Shown here piece by piece: positions 10,673 through 22,703 of a stretch of DNA of 64,000 nucleotides. The notes under the pieces were generated by a model. The model saw nothing but the letters and a program-made list of their open reading frames with translations. It did not search any database and was not told where the DNA came from. Made by a program: the position numbers and the translations under genes. Numbering within the stretch: the stretch's first letter is position 1; each line of letters begins with the position of its first letter. This DNA is from Todiramphus chloris collaris. Taxonomy: Eukaryota; Chordata; Aves; Coraciiformes; Alcedinidae. The stretch lies in the NCBI GenBank assembly GCA_025345505.1, contig JANVCC010000030.1:1180054-1244053 (forward strand), in the 5' to 3' direction.

Positions 10673-11200
10673 AGAGCCACAGAGCCCACCGGTGCCTCAC
10701 CGTTTGCGGTAACGGTGTCCCCCTGGTCTGTGCAGTTTGACATGCAGGAGTTGGTCATTCTAACTGGTGAGCTTACCTTGTGAACCAGTAGAGGCCCAGT
10801 ACGCTGCCTAATTAGCTGCAAGCAGTGGCGGCAGCACCACTTGGGCACACACAAGCACCGTTTTCTCATCCCCTGTGCTGTGTCACTAGTCATAGCCCTC
10901 CCAGAGGCTTCTTGTAGCCTGATTAACAGTGGGTAGTGCTGGCTCCTCCCAGGCATTCTCAGCAGCCCTCCCACCAGCTGACCAACCCCCAGCACAGGCT
11001 GGAGGCTTTTCTTGGCTCCAGAAAGCCCCCAAAAAGAGCTGTTCGTCGGCCCCTCTGCTGTAGCTCCCCTCTCTAGTGCAGACTTGTCTGCCCTGAACCT
11101 GGTCTCCTCAGAAAGTCCACTCAGACTTCTGAAGGTTTTTATCTTGTTGACTTTGCAAGATGCACTCACTCCCTCCCTCCTTTTTCTTCATTAGCTTTCT
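10673..11200 (-). other. CR1 5' region / untranslated leader
   Basis: A GC-richer block than its surroundings lies upstream of ORF1 on the minus strand and ends where the sequence becomes AT-rich (about 11195-11230). It contains a 166-codon frame (11169-10669) without recognised motifs, which I take to be incidental. The position fits a CR1 5' UTR carrying internal promoter activity; that role is inferred from the family. The outer boundary is uncertain by tens of bases. Confidence 0.6.
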
Positions 11201-11230
11201 TGCCCCCATCTGCTTTTCAAGTGTCTTATT

Positions 11231-11862
11231 CTAAGACATCTTCTTTTAAAAGCATCATTAAGGCTAATCCAGCCAGACAACAGACAATAGCTCCTATAAG
11301 GGACCTGCACAGACCAGTACCTCCGGTTTCAGCTTTTGTTTTAACTAACATGTTCCCTTACTGCTTTATTTCAAAATGTGCTTTGAGGATGTGAATATTG
11401 CTAGATCCCACATAACAAAAAAGGACAGCGAAAATATGATCTCATTCTTCACCATCTCTGAGTAGGCAGCAGTTAATTTCACAGGCTGATTATACACTGT
11501 GTTCAGTGAAGTCTTTCCTTTAATCCACATCAGCCTTTACACCTTTTCTAATTTTATGAAATGCCTCCTTATTCTTGTCCTGTACTATGGGTAGAATAGG
11601 AAAATCCAAGGGGCTTTAATGGTGTTGTTCATTATTTCATATAGCTTTGTCATTTGGCACCCATCTATGCAGAGATGGAATATTGTTAATAAGGGAGCAG
11701 AAGCTTTTTGTTGAGGAGAGGAGCTGGTTGCAGTGGACACATAACTAATAATGTATGGGGTTAGATTGTAATTTGGACCAAGTCTAGCACCTGAGAAGGC
11801 AGTGAGGAGCAGACTGGTTCTCCAGACAAAAAGAGTTAATGCCATGACGAAAGTGAAATAAA
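11231..11862. other. Unique spacer between two opposed CR1 pieces
   Basis: AT-rich sequence without recognised repeat or coding signal. It separates the 5' end of the minus-strand CR1 from the plus-strand CR1 fragment, so the two are not directly abutting. Confidence 0.5.
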
Positions 11863-12312
11863 GATGAGAGTCCAGGAAGGGGATCTGGCCAAGTGCCAGA
11901 TCCTTCACTTGGGCTTCAACAACTCCATGCAAAGCTACAGGCTTGGGGCAGTGTGGTTGGAGAGCTGTCTGGCGGAGAGGGACCTGGGGGTCATAATTGA
12001 CAAGCAAATGAATATGAGCCAGCAGCGTGCCCAGGTGGCAAAGAAGGCCAATGGCATCCTGGCCTGTATTGGAAATAGTGTGACCAGCAGAAGTAGGGAG
12101 GTGATTGTCCCCCTGTACTCAGCACTAGTGAAGTCTCACCTCGAGTACTGTGTCCAGTTCTGGGCACCTCAGTACAAGAGAGATATCGAGGTGCTGGAGC
12201 GGGTGCAGAGGAGGCAAGGAAGCTGGTCAAGGGATGGGAGAACAGATCATATAAGGACCGTTTGAAGGAGCTGGGTCTGTTTAGTTTGAGGAAGAGGAGG
12301 CTGAGGGGAGAC
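11863..12312 (+). mobile_element. CR1 LINE fragment, + strand, truncated at both ends
   Basis: A 133-codon frame (11864-12265) covers the C-terminal half of ORF2 with [82 protein letters not shown]. The frame is lost just after VQRR, at 'aggcaaggaagctgg'. CR1 similarity ends at 'ctgaggggagac' (12312), far short of the 3' tail, so both ends are missing. Loss of the 3' end is unusual because retrotransposition begins there. A later deletion or rearrangement is implied. The final 111 bp form the second arm of the inverted repeat with 8121-8232. Confidence 0.92.
12202..12312 (+). repeat. Arm 2 of a 4-kb-spaced inverted repeat
   Basis: Plus-strand partner of 8121-8232. Shared subfamily-diagnostic blocks include 'agatcatataaggacc' and 'ttgaaggagctgggtctg', which differ from the usual CR1 wording at this position, so both copies come from the same CR1 subfamily. 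Confidence 0.85.
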
Positions 12313-15300
12313 TGCTGTGAAGTGTTGGGGAAACTCCTCTGCATAATCAGACTGGGCAGCATCCAGTACCTGGGAGCTACAGCCTGATTTGCAAGGAAAT
12401 TAAAGTAAGTAGATTTTTAGAAAGTAGGGCTCTGGGATGCGTGTTGCAGTCAGCCTGGCAGGTGGGTCCAGCAGACAAGATGCTCACTGTGTTTCTGCTG
12501 TGTGCTTTCCCGATACTTGTTACCATAATCAACATCTTTCCTCAAAGTGCTTTTATTTCGGTAAGACAGTATTCTCTGCTGGTACAATGGTCTCCCCAGC
12601 TCTGAGGCTGCTGCAGTGCTGCTTTCTGGCAGTGAAGTTCTTGCTAAAGTTATGTGAGAGGCAGCTGGAGGTCTATTTCAGCACAGATGAGGAGGCAAAA
12701 GCTGTTTTGCTTGATCATTCCCTTCTACTCATTTGCCAAAGTCTTATAAGGCATTATAATGTCAGCATAAAGCCAGGCATGTACTCAGCCTGTCATCTCA
12801 GAGATTCACTGAGGATTTGCTTTGAAAAAGAATTGTCTTTGGAAAGGGATTATGCTGAGTTTTCTTTTAATCTGTGTTTATGAATTATTTTGGCTTCGTT
12901 TTGCACTGTGCCAATCTTGTGCTTGCTCTGAGGGAATATGAACCACAGCATTCTTCTTGCCAGCTATTTCCTGAATATCTGTGGTAACAGTGTCCAAGGG
13001 ACTGTGCAACTTATTTGTTCATCTAAATGGAAAAGTATCACCACAGCAGTATTCACAGCAAACTGGAGGGAATTAAAGGAGAGTGAAGTTGCTACAAATT
13101 GAAGAGCTAGGAAAGTACGACTTACACTTGCCTGGAAAATAAGCCATAACACGTAGCAGACCCTTTTAAGTGAAGCACACAACTACACAGATGCCAGTGT
13201 GGCTGCCTGTGTTATGAAATTGTTTTGTGATCATGGTTTCCATTGGAAATGACATCCACATTACATGAGCCACGATTAATCAGTTTTAGAAGAGTGTACA
13301 GTTTTGCAGCATGAGGGCAAGGCATAGTTTTGCACTAGGCACGTGTCCGTAGCTGTTTCCTACCCAGCATTGTTGTAGGATCTCAGTAGCTCAAGAAAAG
13401 CAAGTAAAAATCATATTCACCATATACAGCATTCTGAATAATTCACAACTCAAACTATTTGTCTTGCACATCAGGTAAGGTGGTAAACAGATAATCAGAA
13501 GAACCCTATGCAGGAAAGGCAGACAAATGATGGGGTGCATCAAGGATGTGTGATATACCAGGATTATCTTGAATAGCAAAAGGGAACTAGAAAAAGTTGC
13601 TGCTCTCATTCACCCACACAGGCTTTTGAAGTCAAGCAATTTCTTAGTGCTGTGGTCTGTGGCTCCAAGAATAAATCTGTGGCACAGACCTTGGGAGAGT
13701 TGTGGTTTTACTCATGCCTCTGCTTGATTTTGAAGAGGTTGCTTCATCTGTTTCCTTTTCCACCTTTTGTAGTTCAAGTAGGAAATGTCCACAGACTGGA
13801 CATTTTCCTGATGATCCTTAGTGCTATTTAGTGGCTCCTCAGGAGGCTGGTATGGTACCATTTAGGCAAACCCTCCACCCCAGGCTTGATTGGCAAGCAA
13901 AGGTCAACTTCTCAGTGCCAGATCTGAGTGCTGGGCCCTGGGCAGGAGTGATACTGCTTGGCTGCATGTACCCAGTGGAGATGCCAGGTGGCCAGCAGAG
14001 AAGTTGCACCAGGTGTATTCAGAGAAAACTCAGAGGAAAGTGGGTCAATGGGGACATCTCACACTGAGTGACACAGGCTGAGTACTGTCCTCTCTGCAGC
14101 TGTTTGCTGTCTAAAGTTGTAAAAAGGTATGAGTCACTTGTGTTGGACAAGTTTAGGACAGCAGTGTATTTCCAGTAGCATAAAAGTGGATTACCTGCAA
14201 TATCAGCCTGCTGTGAAAACGTATAGTTCATGGATCTGTAGAACCCTATGTCCCTTTGGTCTCTGGAAAAATAAAAACACAAACAATGACTTTTTGCTGG
14301 CAATTGATTGGTTTCTGGCTTTTAACATGTTTCTGTCCTTCCTTCTGCTGCTGTGCCTTTGATGGCACCATGCCAAAAATTAAGTTCCTGCAGAATAATC
14401 GCATCCAGCAGTGTTTGTTGTTTTGTTTCTTTTTTTTTTTTTTTCCTGTCTTTCTAGTTATTTTTAAAGCAAAAATGGTGCAGCTTAACAAAATCCCAGT
14501 CACCCAGCATCTCACCATGTGGCAGATGAAGCCTTGAACAGAACAGAAATGCAGGGAGAAATCCTACAAATCCTACACACAAGAAATCACAGCAGTTTTG
14601 CTGATCTTGAGGTCAGCAGAGGCTGGAGAGAGCTGGAGACCTGTGAGGGGTCTGCTGTCTGGGACGCATGAACAAGGTTCAGACAATACTCTCCAGCGCT
14701 GGCTGTGCCCTGCCACATGCTGCAGCATTTTTCTGATCACAGATAGCTGGAGTGAATATAAGCCAAACAGGGAGCAAATGCATGCACCAAACCCTCAAGA
14801 AGATATTTTATAAGTTAGCTTGTTCACTCGGGCAGAAGGTTCACTTAGAGTCTCAGTACAGCTGAGAGCAGTTTGAGGTGGTATAGAGAGACAACCACTT
14901 CCTCACACTGACTCGGGCCTCCCCACCCAGCATGTGAAAACAATGTTAGCTCTCTTTTAATACCCTTTGGAAAAGTCAGCTTTTCATTTTGGTGGGATTT
15001 TTTTTCCCCCCCCTTTTTTTTTTTTTCCTGAGACTCTGTAGGCACAAGTGTGTTTCACAGCTGGTATAGCCAGGATGCAGCTGATTTACAGGGCACTGAG
15101 GGTTCTCACAAACCATAGTGACACAGATCACAGGGGCAAAGCAAAGCACTGAGGAGGGTCCCTCCTGAAATGGATGCCCAGCACTGGGAGGGACGTGAAG
15201 TACTGAGTAGCCTCACAGCAGCTCCCGCCGTGACAGCTCACACACAGGAGATGGTGGGAACTCTCCTCTCCAGTTGAATATTCTTTCTTCTGCCTCTCAT

Positions 15301-18300
15301 GCTAAGCTTTTCACCTTCAATTTTTCTTCAAAGCCATTCCACACTCTTGTAATTTTAGGATTGGCTACTCACTTCTTCCTCATTTACTGCTTCTCCTGGT
15401 GCCCAGGACACACTGCTATTTAACATGGCAATGGCAGAACCTGTCAGACATTATCCTGGTGGTTTCCTGTGAGTCTGTGAATCCTGGTGGTCTTGTGAGG
15501 TAATTGTACCCTGCATTGATCAGGTTAATTTGCACTGGTGGAAAAGGACATCTGAAGCGCACCTTGGGAAATGCAGCCCTTAGTGTGCCTTGCAAAATGA
15601 GTGTCTAGTGTGCTATCAGAGCTTGGAAAAAATTGGCCTTAGCTGTTGGGCTGTGAAATGTAAATGGTGAAAAGATCACTGATGTATGCGATCAATAAAT
15701 ACAAAGCAAGCACCAGGTATGTAAGCTGCTTTGAGAGGAGACAGTGGCAGGGCTGTATGTAATGCCTCTGAGCACAGGCCTGCCTTGAGTGGCCCAGGCT
15801 TTTCCCCTGCTTTGGTAAATTCCAAATAGAAATAGCTAGGTGCAAAACATACACAGTAATACCTTTAAAGTTTTCTTTTTCCCAAGAGGAGAGTGATTTC
15901 TTGTGCCAGTTCTGGTAGTGCTCAGTTGAAGCCTTGAGAAGATCAGGAGGAGCTAAGGACTTCCCACCCAGTTATCTCTCACTTGTAGTGCTCAGTTCAT
16001 TTTTGCCTTTAAAATTTGAAGTGCAGTATGTACCTCATCTGGTTTTCATGTTGAACCAAGACTTCCAGATGGTTCAGTTTTTTCTCCTGATTGATGATTT
16101 CCCAGCTGTGGTGGCAGGACAGCCTCACAGGTCTTCCTATTGCCACACGAGAGGATGTCTGGTGGTTCAAAGCAGATGAGGAACATGTGATATGAAAAGG
16201 CCTTTGTAGCACAGAGTCACACTACAATAGCTCTGTGCTCAAAACCAGGTTGTGGTTCAAAGAATTATTGCTTCTGTCAGCCTTGAATAATGGAAACAAT
16301 AATCAGCATCCATTAGGTCAGAATGTATTGTCAATCCACAGTGAAGCAGAAAGGACTACATATCAGAAAACCTTTTCATTAAGCAAAGAAAATTGATACC
16401 AGTGCTTGGCTCAGCCTAACACTTTGTTCATGGATCTGAGTGTGGATAATGGCTGGGTTTGTTTTCCTTTCATTCATTTCCCTATGCACAGTTATTTTGA
16501 TTAGGAAACATCCACCTTTCATTTTAGATGAACCATTCTAAAAACTTTCTCCCAACATTTATTATCTGATGTACACAATCAATTCTGTGTAAAGAGCAAC
16601 CTTAGAACATAGTTCAGGAAAAAGTATTTTGCCTTACGTGATTGAAGTCATGCAATCTCATTTTGATTGATTTTTTTTTTTTTTATCTGCATAGTGACTA
16701 CAGTCTCTTTTTTTCTTTGTGAGTTTTGTCAAAATAGGTATAGGCCATGTTCATGAGTAATGCTGTGCCTGTGTGTAGCTCATTACATGTGTGTGTTAAC
16801 AATATAGTACTGGCTATACTAGAGCCTGTCTGGTTAGCTGCTTAGCCGGTGTATGGAAGGACTACAGGTTGAAGAGAGTAGTATGGTGATAAGACAGAAG
16901 TGATAATAAAATATCTTTGTAGTAGCATTCTGTGAGGATAACAGAAAGTAATTAATGCTAAATCTGATTTATTAACCAGAAATCATTAGTGTATATCAGC
17001 CTTGCAAATGCTTCTATTCCATTACCATGATGGACTGATGATGCTGAAAAAGAGTTGACGGGTGGGTGGGATCTTGTATACCATTGTCAAATCTAATAGA
17101 TGCAGAATGAGTGGTGAATCACTGCTACTCCTGTTGCTAGAGGATTTTCTCTCTCAATACTTCTCCTATAACCATTAAGCTTCTCTTAGAGAGGAGGATC
17201 CTTCCCAAACCTTCTTTCTAGCCCTTCTAATTCCATGTGGTTTTCCTACTTGCCCCAAACCTCCTTCATTTACAGGGGCGTAATTAGGAATAGCTATTTC
17301 TTGCATGGTTATACCTAAATAAAACTTTTCACTTAAAAAACAAGTCATTTCAGGAGACAGAGAAAACACTTTACTTGTAGTCTCTTGCAGTTGACCATGG
17401 GAATCCTTGGTATTTTTGGTAATGAAATATAAAACAAGAAGTCAAAGTCTGGGAATAGCAGTGCTGCATGTTAGGTGCAATATCTCCTCTTTCTCTTCCC
17501 TTCTATGATTCATGAGTGATTGTGGAGAAGAGACCTTGTTGTTGGGCTCTCCCCTGGGATCTCTGCACTCTTACATGTGGGCTGCAAGGGGCCTGAACTC
17601 AGCCAGGGGGGCTACAGACAGGTGGCAGAACTGGCCAGATGTGGCTTGGAGCTACTTCCTCTTTCCTGTTATCAGTGCATCTTGACTCCTTGATGGCATT
17701 TACTCAGCTGCAGTGTGGACTCCATAACAGGTCCACTTCTTTCACTTTTGCTGTCTTGTTCTCCAGGGTCGGACTGGGGCTGAAGAGTTCTGTGGTCTGA
17801 TGTTGTTGATACCCTTTGATATGGTGTATAAGTAACCACAGTCTTGCATTGCTGTAGAAGTTGCTGTCTCCTGGATCAAGCCTGATCCAATGCATATGAA
17901 TGAAGAATGAGTATGAACATACTAAATATGCATAGGAAGGATTTGTACTGATATCATGTATAGCGTGATATACTGTCACCCTAAAGTAACCGTTCTCTGT
18001 AGCTGGAGAAAGTCATCCAAACTTCTTGGTGAATAAATCCTCTTGGATCACAATTTTTTGCTTCTTTTTCTCACACTGCATTTCTCCATTGTTTGCTACT
18101 CTTACAGCTTGTCTATCTCTAGATATAAATGGCTCTTTTTCACCACAGTTACTGAACACCGTGAATAAAATGAGATTATAAATTCCTATAGGGGACATGT
18201 CGCCCACATCCAAGTACTATATAAATAACAAGGCATCTAGAAGGAAGGTGCTAGTGAAATATAAAGCTGTTATCATGGTTACTTCCATAGTATGTACACC

Positions 18301-21300
18301 CAGTATTGGGTGTAAGTGCCACAAAGCTGTTTAACTAGTCCCTTATTGCAGAGCTCTAGAACAATTTCTCCCCAGACTAGCTTTCTTCTCTCCCTGTGCA
18401 TTTATCTTGCAGTCTTTTGGACCAGCAACACATGTTATGCTGTCAGCTTTATGGTTCTTTTCGTATGAGTGATAATAGAAGTGTTATGCTTAGTCATAAA
18501 ATTGCAGCTAAGAAAAAAGTCTGTGCATCTAGCATTATTAGCCAGCTTTCATGTCATCATCTATCTGTTCAAAGTTTCCCCCGATTCCTTGTTTGTGACC
18601 TATCACAAATCTAGGTTGCTGAGGAAAGACTTTTTTTTGGCAGAGAAAATTTTAATCCTTATCTGATGTACTTCTTTCAGGGAAGAAGTCTGTTCACCAT
18701 GTTATTATTCCATTTCATGTTATTATTTCATTTAATCTTCTCCATGTTATTTCCTCCTTTTTCCATATAAAACTTGATTCTGACTGTGATACAGCAGTTT
18801 TGAGTAGGGAACTTTATAATGGATTTTCCCCAGACTGAGGTGCAGGAAACAACGTCCCAAGAATTCTGTGTGAAGGTTAGGACAGAGGAAACCTAAGGAC
18901 AGCAACAGGTGTGGAAGTGTATAACAGAGCTGTGGGAAGGGTACATCTCTGATGGGAAGAGAGCATCGAGAGAGAAAGATGGAAGAAATTTAAGACCCAT
19001 GTCCCAAGAGAAATAATTCAAAATAAGTACGGTGGGCATCACATTTGCTTTAATTTGACTATGGACTTTTCTTTAAGAGATGCAGGTTTTAATGACCTTA
19101 AGTCCTACCCATGTTCCTAGAACAATTTCTCCATGAATTTTAAAAAATTTTCTTACTAAAATTATTTTTTTAACTAGATCAAATGTTCTTTGGTTTAACT
19201 TTGATTAAAATGCTAGATAGGAGAAAAGCATCTAAAAAACCCCTCAATAAGATCTATTCAATGTTTTAATAGTGATCTTTTTGTTCATTTGAAAGTGATC
19301 ATCTCAAAAGCTTATCTCGAAAAAATAAGTAGAATGTTAAAAAGTATTGAAGTTTTATTCCTCTTAACTTAGGTTTTCTGGTTTGGAATTAAAATGAATT
19401 CCCAAATTAATGGAGTTCTGGGCAAATGAGGTAATTCTACCACCTCTTCAGAGATTCTTATACCCTTAGACTGGACAATCTTGCTGATGAAGTTGGTATA
19501 AAACTAGTGTCCAATTATGGCCAAGGTCTTAGAGTCTACACAGCACCCCAAAAATTGGTGTGACCTGAAGGAGGATCCAAATCCCCTCCAATAAATTCTG
19601 GCCTAAAACATGAGACCCTTCTTAGCTTCCAAGGGCTTTTCCCATCCCCAGTGTCTTACTCTTTCACATTGTCTTGAAGCTATCTGTGCTGAAGGTGACA
19701 TAGTCCCTCCAACTCCCTTTACCCAGGCGAGTGTGGGAAAGGGATAGACTGGCTATAGCATAAAAAAATCTCTTGGACCTAAGGAGGAAAATTAAAAGTA
19801 GCTCTCATGGCTGACATCCCAGCTGTGAAATTGTGTTGGAGATAAAGCAGCTTTTTCTAAGACTGAATCAGATGAAAATAGGGGGTGGGGAGTGGGAAGA
19901 AGGAAAGAGATGTAAAAATGTAGCAAACATGGTATTTACCAACTACCTCATGCTTGGTGAATGTTGCTTTCCTTTTCTGTTTTGGCCATTATGTCATCAA
20001 AACCTGGCATGATTTTCACCCCCTGCGGGGATACAATAGAACAAGTCTGTAGTTGGAGGCCTGAACCTTGCCTTAACTATTTAATGTTGTGCAATGATTA
20101 GGCCATGTCTCTAGGCCCATTTACTCCGTCATATTAACACATCAGGCAAGAACACATACTTAGAAGTATATCCTGACAGATATAATCAAACACCATTTAA
20201 ATCATGGGAGATGACTGTGACATTAATCTGCCCTGGTATAACAGCCCATATAAATGAGTAGGAGGAGGGAGGTGGTACAAGTGAGGATAGATGGTGTGTT
20301 TAAGTAGAGAAATGAAATCTGTAGAATGACTTCAGTGAAGATAGTTTTGATTGAAGTCAAGTAATAAAATGAACAAGTGAGAGAGATAAATTTCTTTAAG
20401 ACAGAGATACTTCAGATTAAAAAATGTGTGTGCATACCAGGATCTGTAACATGCTCAGACCCACAGAGCTGTGGTCTTGATACAGATAAACTAACAAACT
20501 GAAACAAAATGGCTCATATTCCTTCTAGAAGTCTAAAAATTGTTTTGTACCTTTTATAAATCATTCAGCATGAACTTGAGTTAGTAGATTAATGACAACC
20601 AGAAAAGTAAGAGGGTTTTTTGAGGCCAGAGTCCAGATCAGATTGCTAGCTGTAAAGAAGAAGGGTATGGCAGGTTCATAGCCAAGAGTAAATTACTGAG
20701 GGTCTGCCCAGAAGGTGACACTGAAGATGCTGGCACTAGTTAATTGGAGCAGCAATGCAAATAAATGCAATGGGAAAATGCAGACCTGCAGAGGCACTGG
20801 TACCTTGCTTTGTGCAGTCTGGTGTCTTTGAACAAGCCAACAGATCTGAAAAAGGCAACAGATAAGGATCTCCTTCCCTCTTCAAGGGAAGAGGAATTTC
20901 TGGGTTATTGGACAAAGTCATGGCTTAGTGTATGTGCTGTGAAGGTACTGCTGGAGGCTGCAGGGAGCACAGGGTGTCTCTGAGAAAAGGCTATCAGAGA
21001 ATTGATACAGAGCACCCTGACTTGTAGGTGTATCTGTGGTGTATTGTCTTAGCCTGGATTTCTGCAAATTGTCCATCATTTCACTCTTATTCTTGGTGTG
21101 CCAATAGTTAATTCATATAAAAATTAGTTTTGGCTCACTGGATGGCTTAAATAGAAGAACAAGCTGTAGGCAGAGAGAATATGTTAGCATCTGAAATATA
21201 GATATGAGATACTATGTCTACTTTCTCAGGAGGTTTGATGTGGTGTGTGCTCTTCTCCTGCCAGGATTCTGCAGCTCAGAACCCAAGTGAATCAGGCTTT

Positions 21301-22068
21301 TAAGAGGCAAATGCCATGTAGAGCATGAGTAGATCTTCAAAGTTGCAGAGGAAGCTGGGAGAGTTCTGTTCTAACTAAATGCCACTACAAGTTACAGAAG
21401 AAGATTAGGATTGAAAGGTACTTGTTGTTCTGTTCTGGAATGGGTAATTAGCTGATGCAAATCCAGTACTGTTACAAAAATCAGGCTTAGGAGGTAGATA
21501 TGAGTATTGTGTAAGCCTCACCAGGAAGAACACTGAGACTAGACTGAGCTTGCTAGAGAGAAATACTAAATTTTTTAATCATAGGGAGACATAAATAATC
21601 CTGAAGCGACAGCCTTTCTAGAAAAACCTTTTATTTTCAAACTCAAAAATATATACTGAAGATGTAACTACAAATCACCAACCACTATTACAACTCAAAA
21701 ATCATGTCTTGAATCAGACAGAAATCATCTGGGGAAAAGCTTTTTAAATAAAACACCTTACAAATACAGAGAATTCTTTTGTCCAACTTTTTTTTTTCTT
21801 CTTCTTTAAAGACTGTTTTAGCTACCATCTTCCTTTGACTTCAGAGAGGTTGGGACATGAAATGTACAGAGCTGAGGGCAGAGCATTCATGAGCAGCAGA
21901 TGAACCACATGTCCTGTCACATACCTCTGACGTAATTCAACAGGATTCCATAAAGCCAGACTTGGATGGGCCTGTCCTTTCTATATAACTCTTCTGTTTC
22001 CTTTTTCTCTATATTAGGGCAGGAGCACTATGTTAGAAGAAAATGTTATTATTAGGAATTACTTTCTC
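12313..22068. other. Unannotated unique sequence, about 9.8 kb
   Basis: No transposable element, RNA gene or convincing exon is recognised. Low-complexity content is limited to T runs at 14430-14444 and 16671-16684 and a T/C tract at about 14999-15028. A 148-codon plus-strand frame at 12437-12883 has no recognisable domain and a length compatible with chance, so I do not call it a gene. Much of the block is AT-rich and could be intronic or intergenic. Confidence 0.4.
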
Positions 22069-22703
22069 TGAGCCAGCAATGTGCACTCCTGGCCAAGAAG
22101 GCCAATGGCATCCTGGGGTGTATTAGAAGGGGTGTGGTTGGTAGATCGAGAAACCTCTCCTCCCCCTCTACTCTGCCCTGGTAAGGCTGCATCTGGAACA
22201 TTGTGTCCAGTTCTGGGCCCCTCAGTTCAAGAAGGACAGGGAACTGCTTGAGAGAGTCCAGCGCAGAGCCACAAAGATGATTAAGGGAGTGGAACATCTC
22301 CCTTACAATGAAAAGCTGAGGGAGCTGGATCTCTTTAGCTTGGAGAAGAGGAGACTGAGGAGTGACCTCATTAATGTTTATAAATACAGAAAGGGTGAGT
22401 GTCAGAAGGCTGGAGCCAGGCTCTTCTCTGTTATGTCAAATGATAGGACAAGGGGCAATGGGTGTAAGCTGGAGCATAAGAGGTTCCACAGAAACATAAG
22501 GAAAAACTTTTTCACTGTGAGGGTCACAGAGCTCTGGAACAGGCTGCCCAGGAATGTTGTGGAGTCTCCTTCTCTGGAGACATTTAAAACCCACCTGGAC
22601 ATGTTCCTATGTGACCTTCTCTAGGTGGTCCTGGTCTGTCAGGGGGGTTGGACTAGATGATCTTTCGAGGACCCTTCCAACCTCTAACATTCTGTGATTC
22701 TGT
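22069..22703 (+). mobile_element. CR1 LINE fragment, + strand, second 3'-tail type
   Basis: The copy begins at 'tgagccagcaatgtgc' inside ORF2 and runs to the 3' terminus 'ttccaacctctaacattctgtgattctgt'. A 115-codon frame (22277-22624) gives the ORF2 C-terminus without interruption: [66 protein letters not shown], then a stop, as in the family. The upstream part (22080-22276) is shifted out of that frame. The tail 'ggggggttggactagatgatctttcgagg' differs from the copies at 1540 and 57665, which marks a different CR1 subfamily. No target duplication is visible, as usual for CR1. Confidence 0.95.

Larger units (their letters stand above)
8090..11200 (-). mobile_element. Long CR1 LINE, minus strand, RT-deleted and 3'-truncated
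   Basis: Read on the minus strand, this element runs from a GC-rich 5' region (about 11200-10673) through a broken ORF1 (10672-9463) to an ORF2 that begins with an open endonuclease domain (9413-8592) and an EN-RT linker (8632-8240). At 8231-8237 the linker jumps straight to the 'ggtgcagaggaggc' block that normally lies at the far end of the reverse transcriptase region, so nearly all of RT is gone. The element then continues to 'ctacctgaaagga' and stops near 8090, without the 3' untranslated tail or terminal short repeats. It cannot retrotranspose. Its length is notable because most avian CR1 copies are 5'-truncated, whereas this one retains the 5' two thirds. The 5' boundary is approximate, since I placed it where GC-rich sequence gives way to AT-rich sequence. 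Confidence 0.92.

Noticed and set aside
12437-12883. 148-codon plus-strand frame next to the CR1 piece
   Set aside because: No known domain, no splice or promoter context, length within chance.
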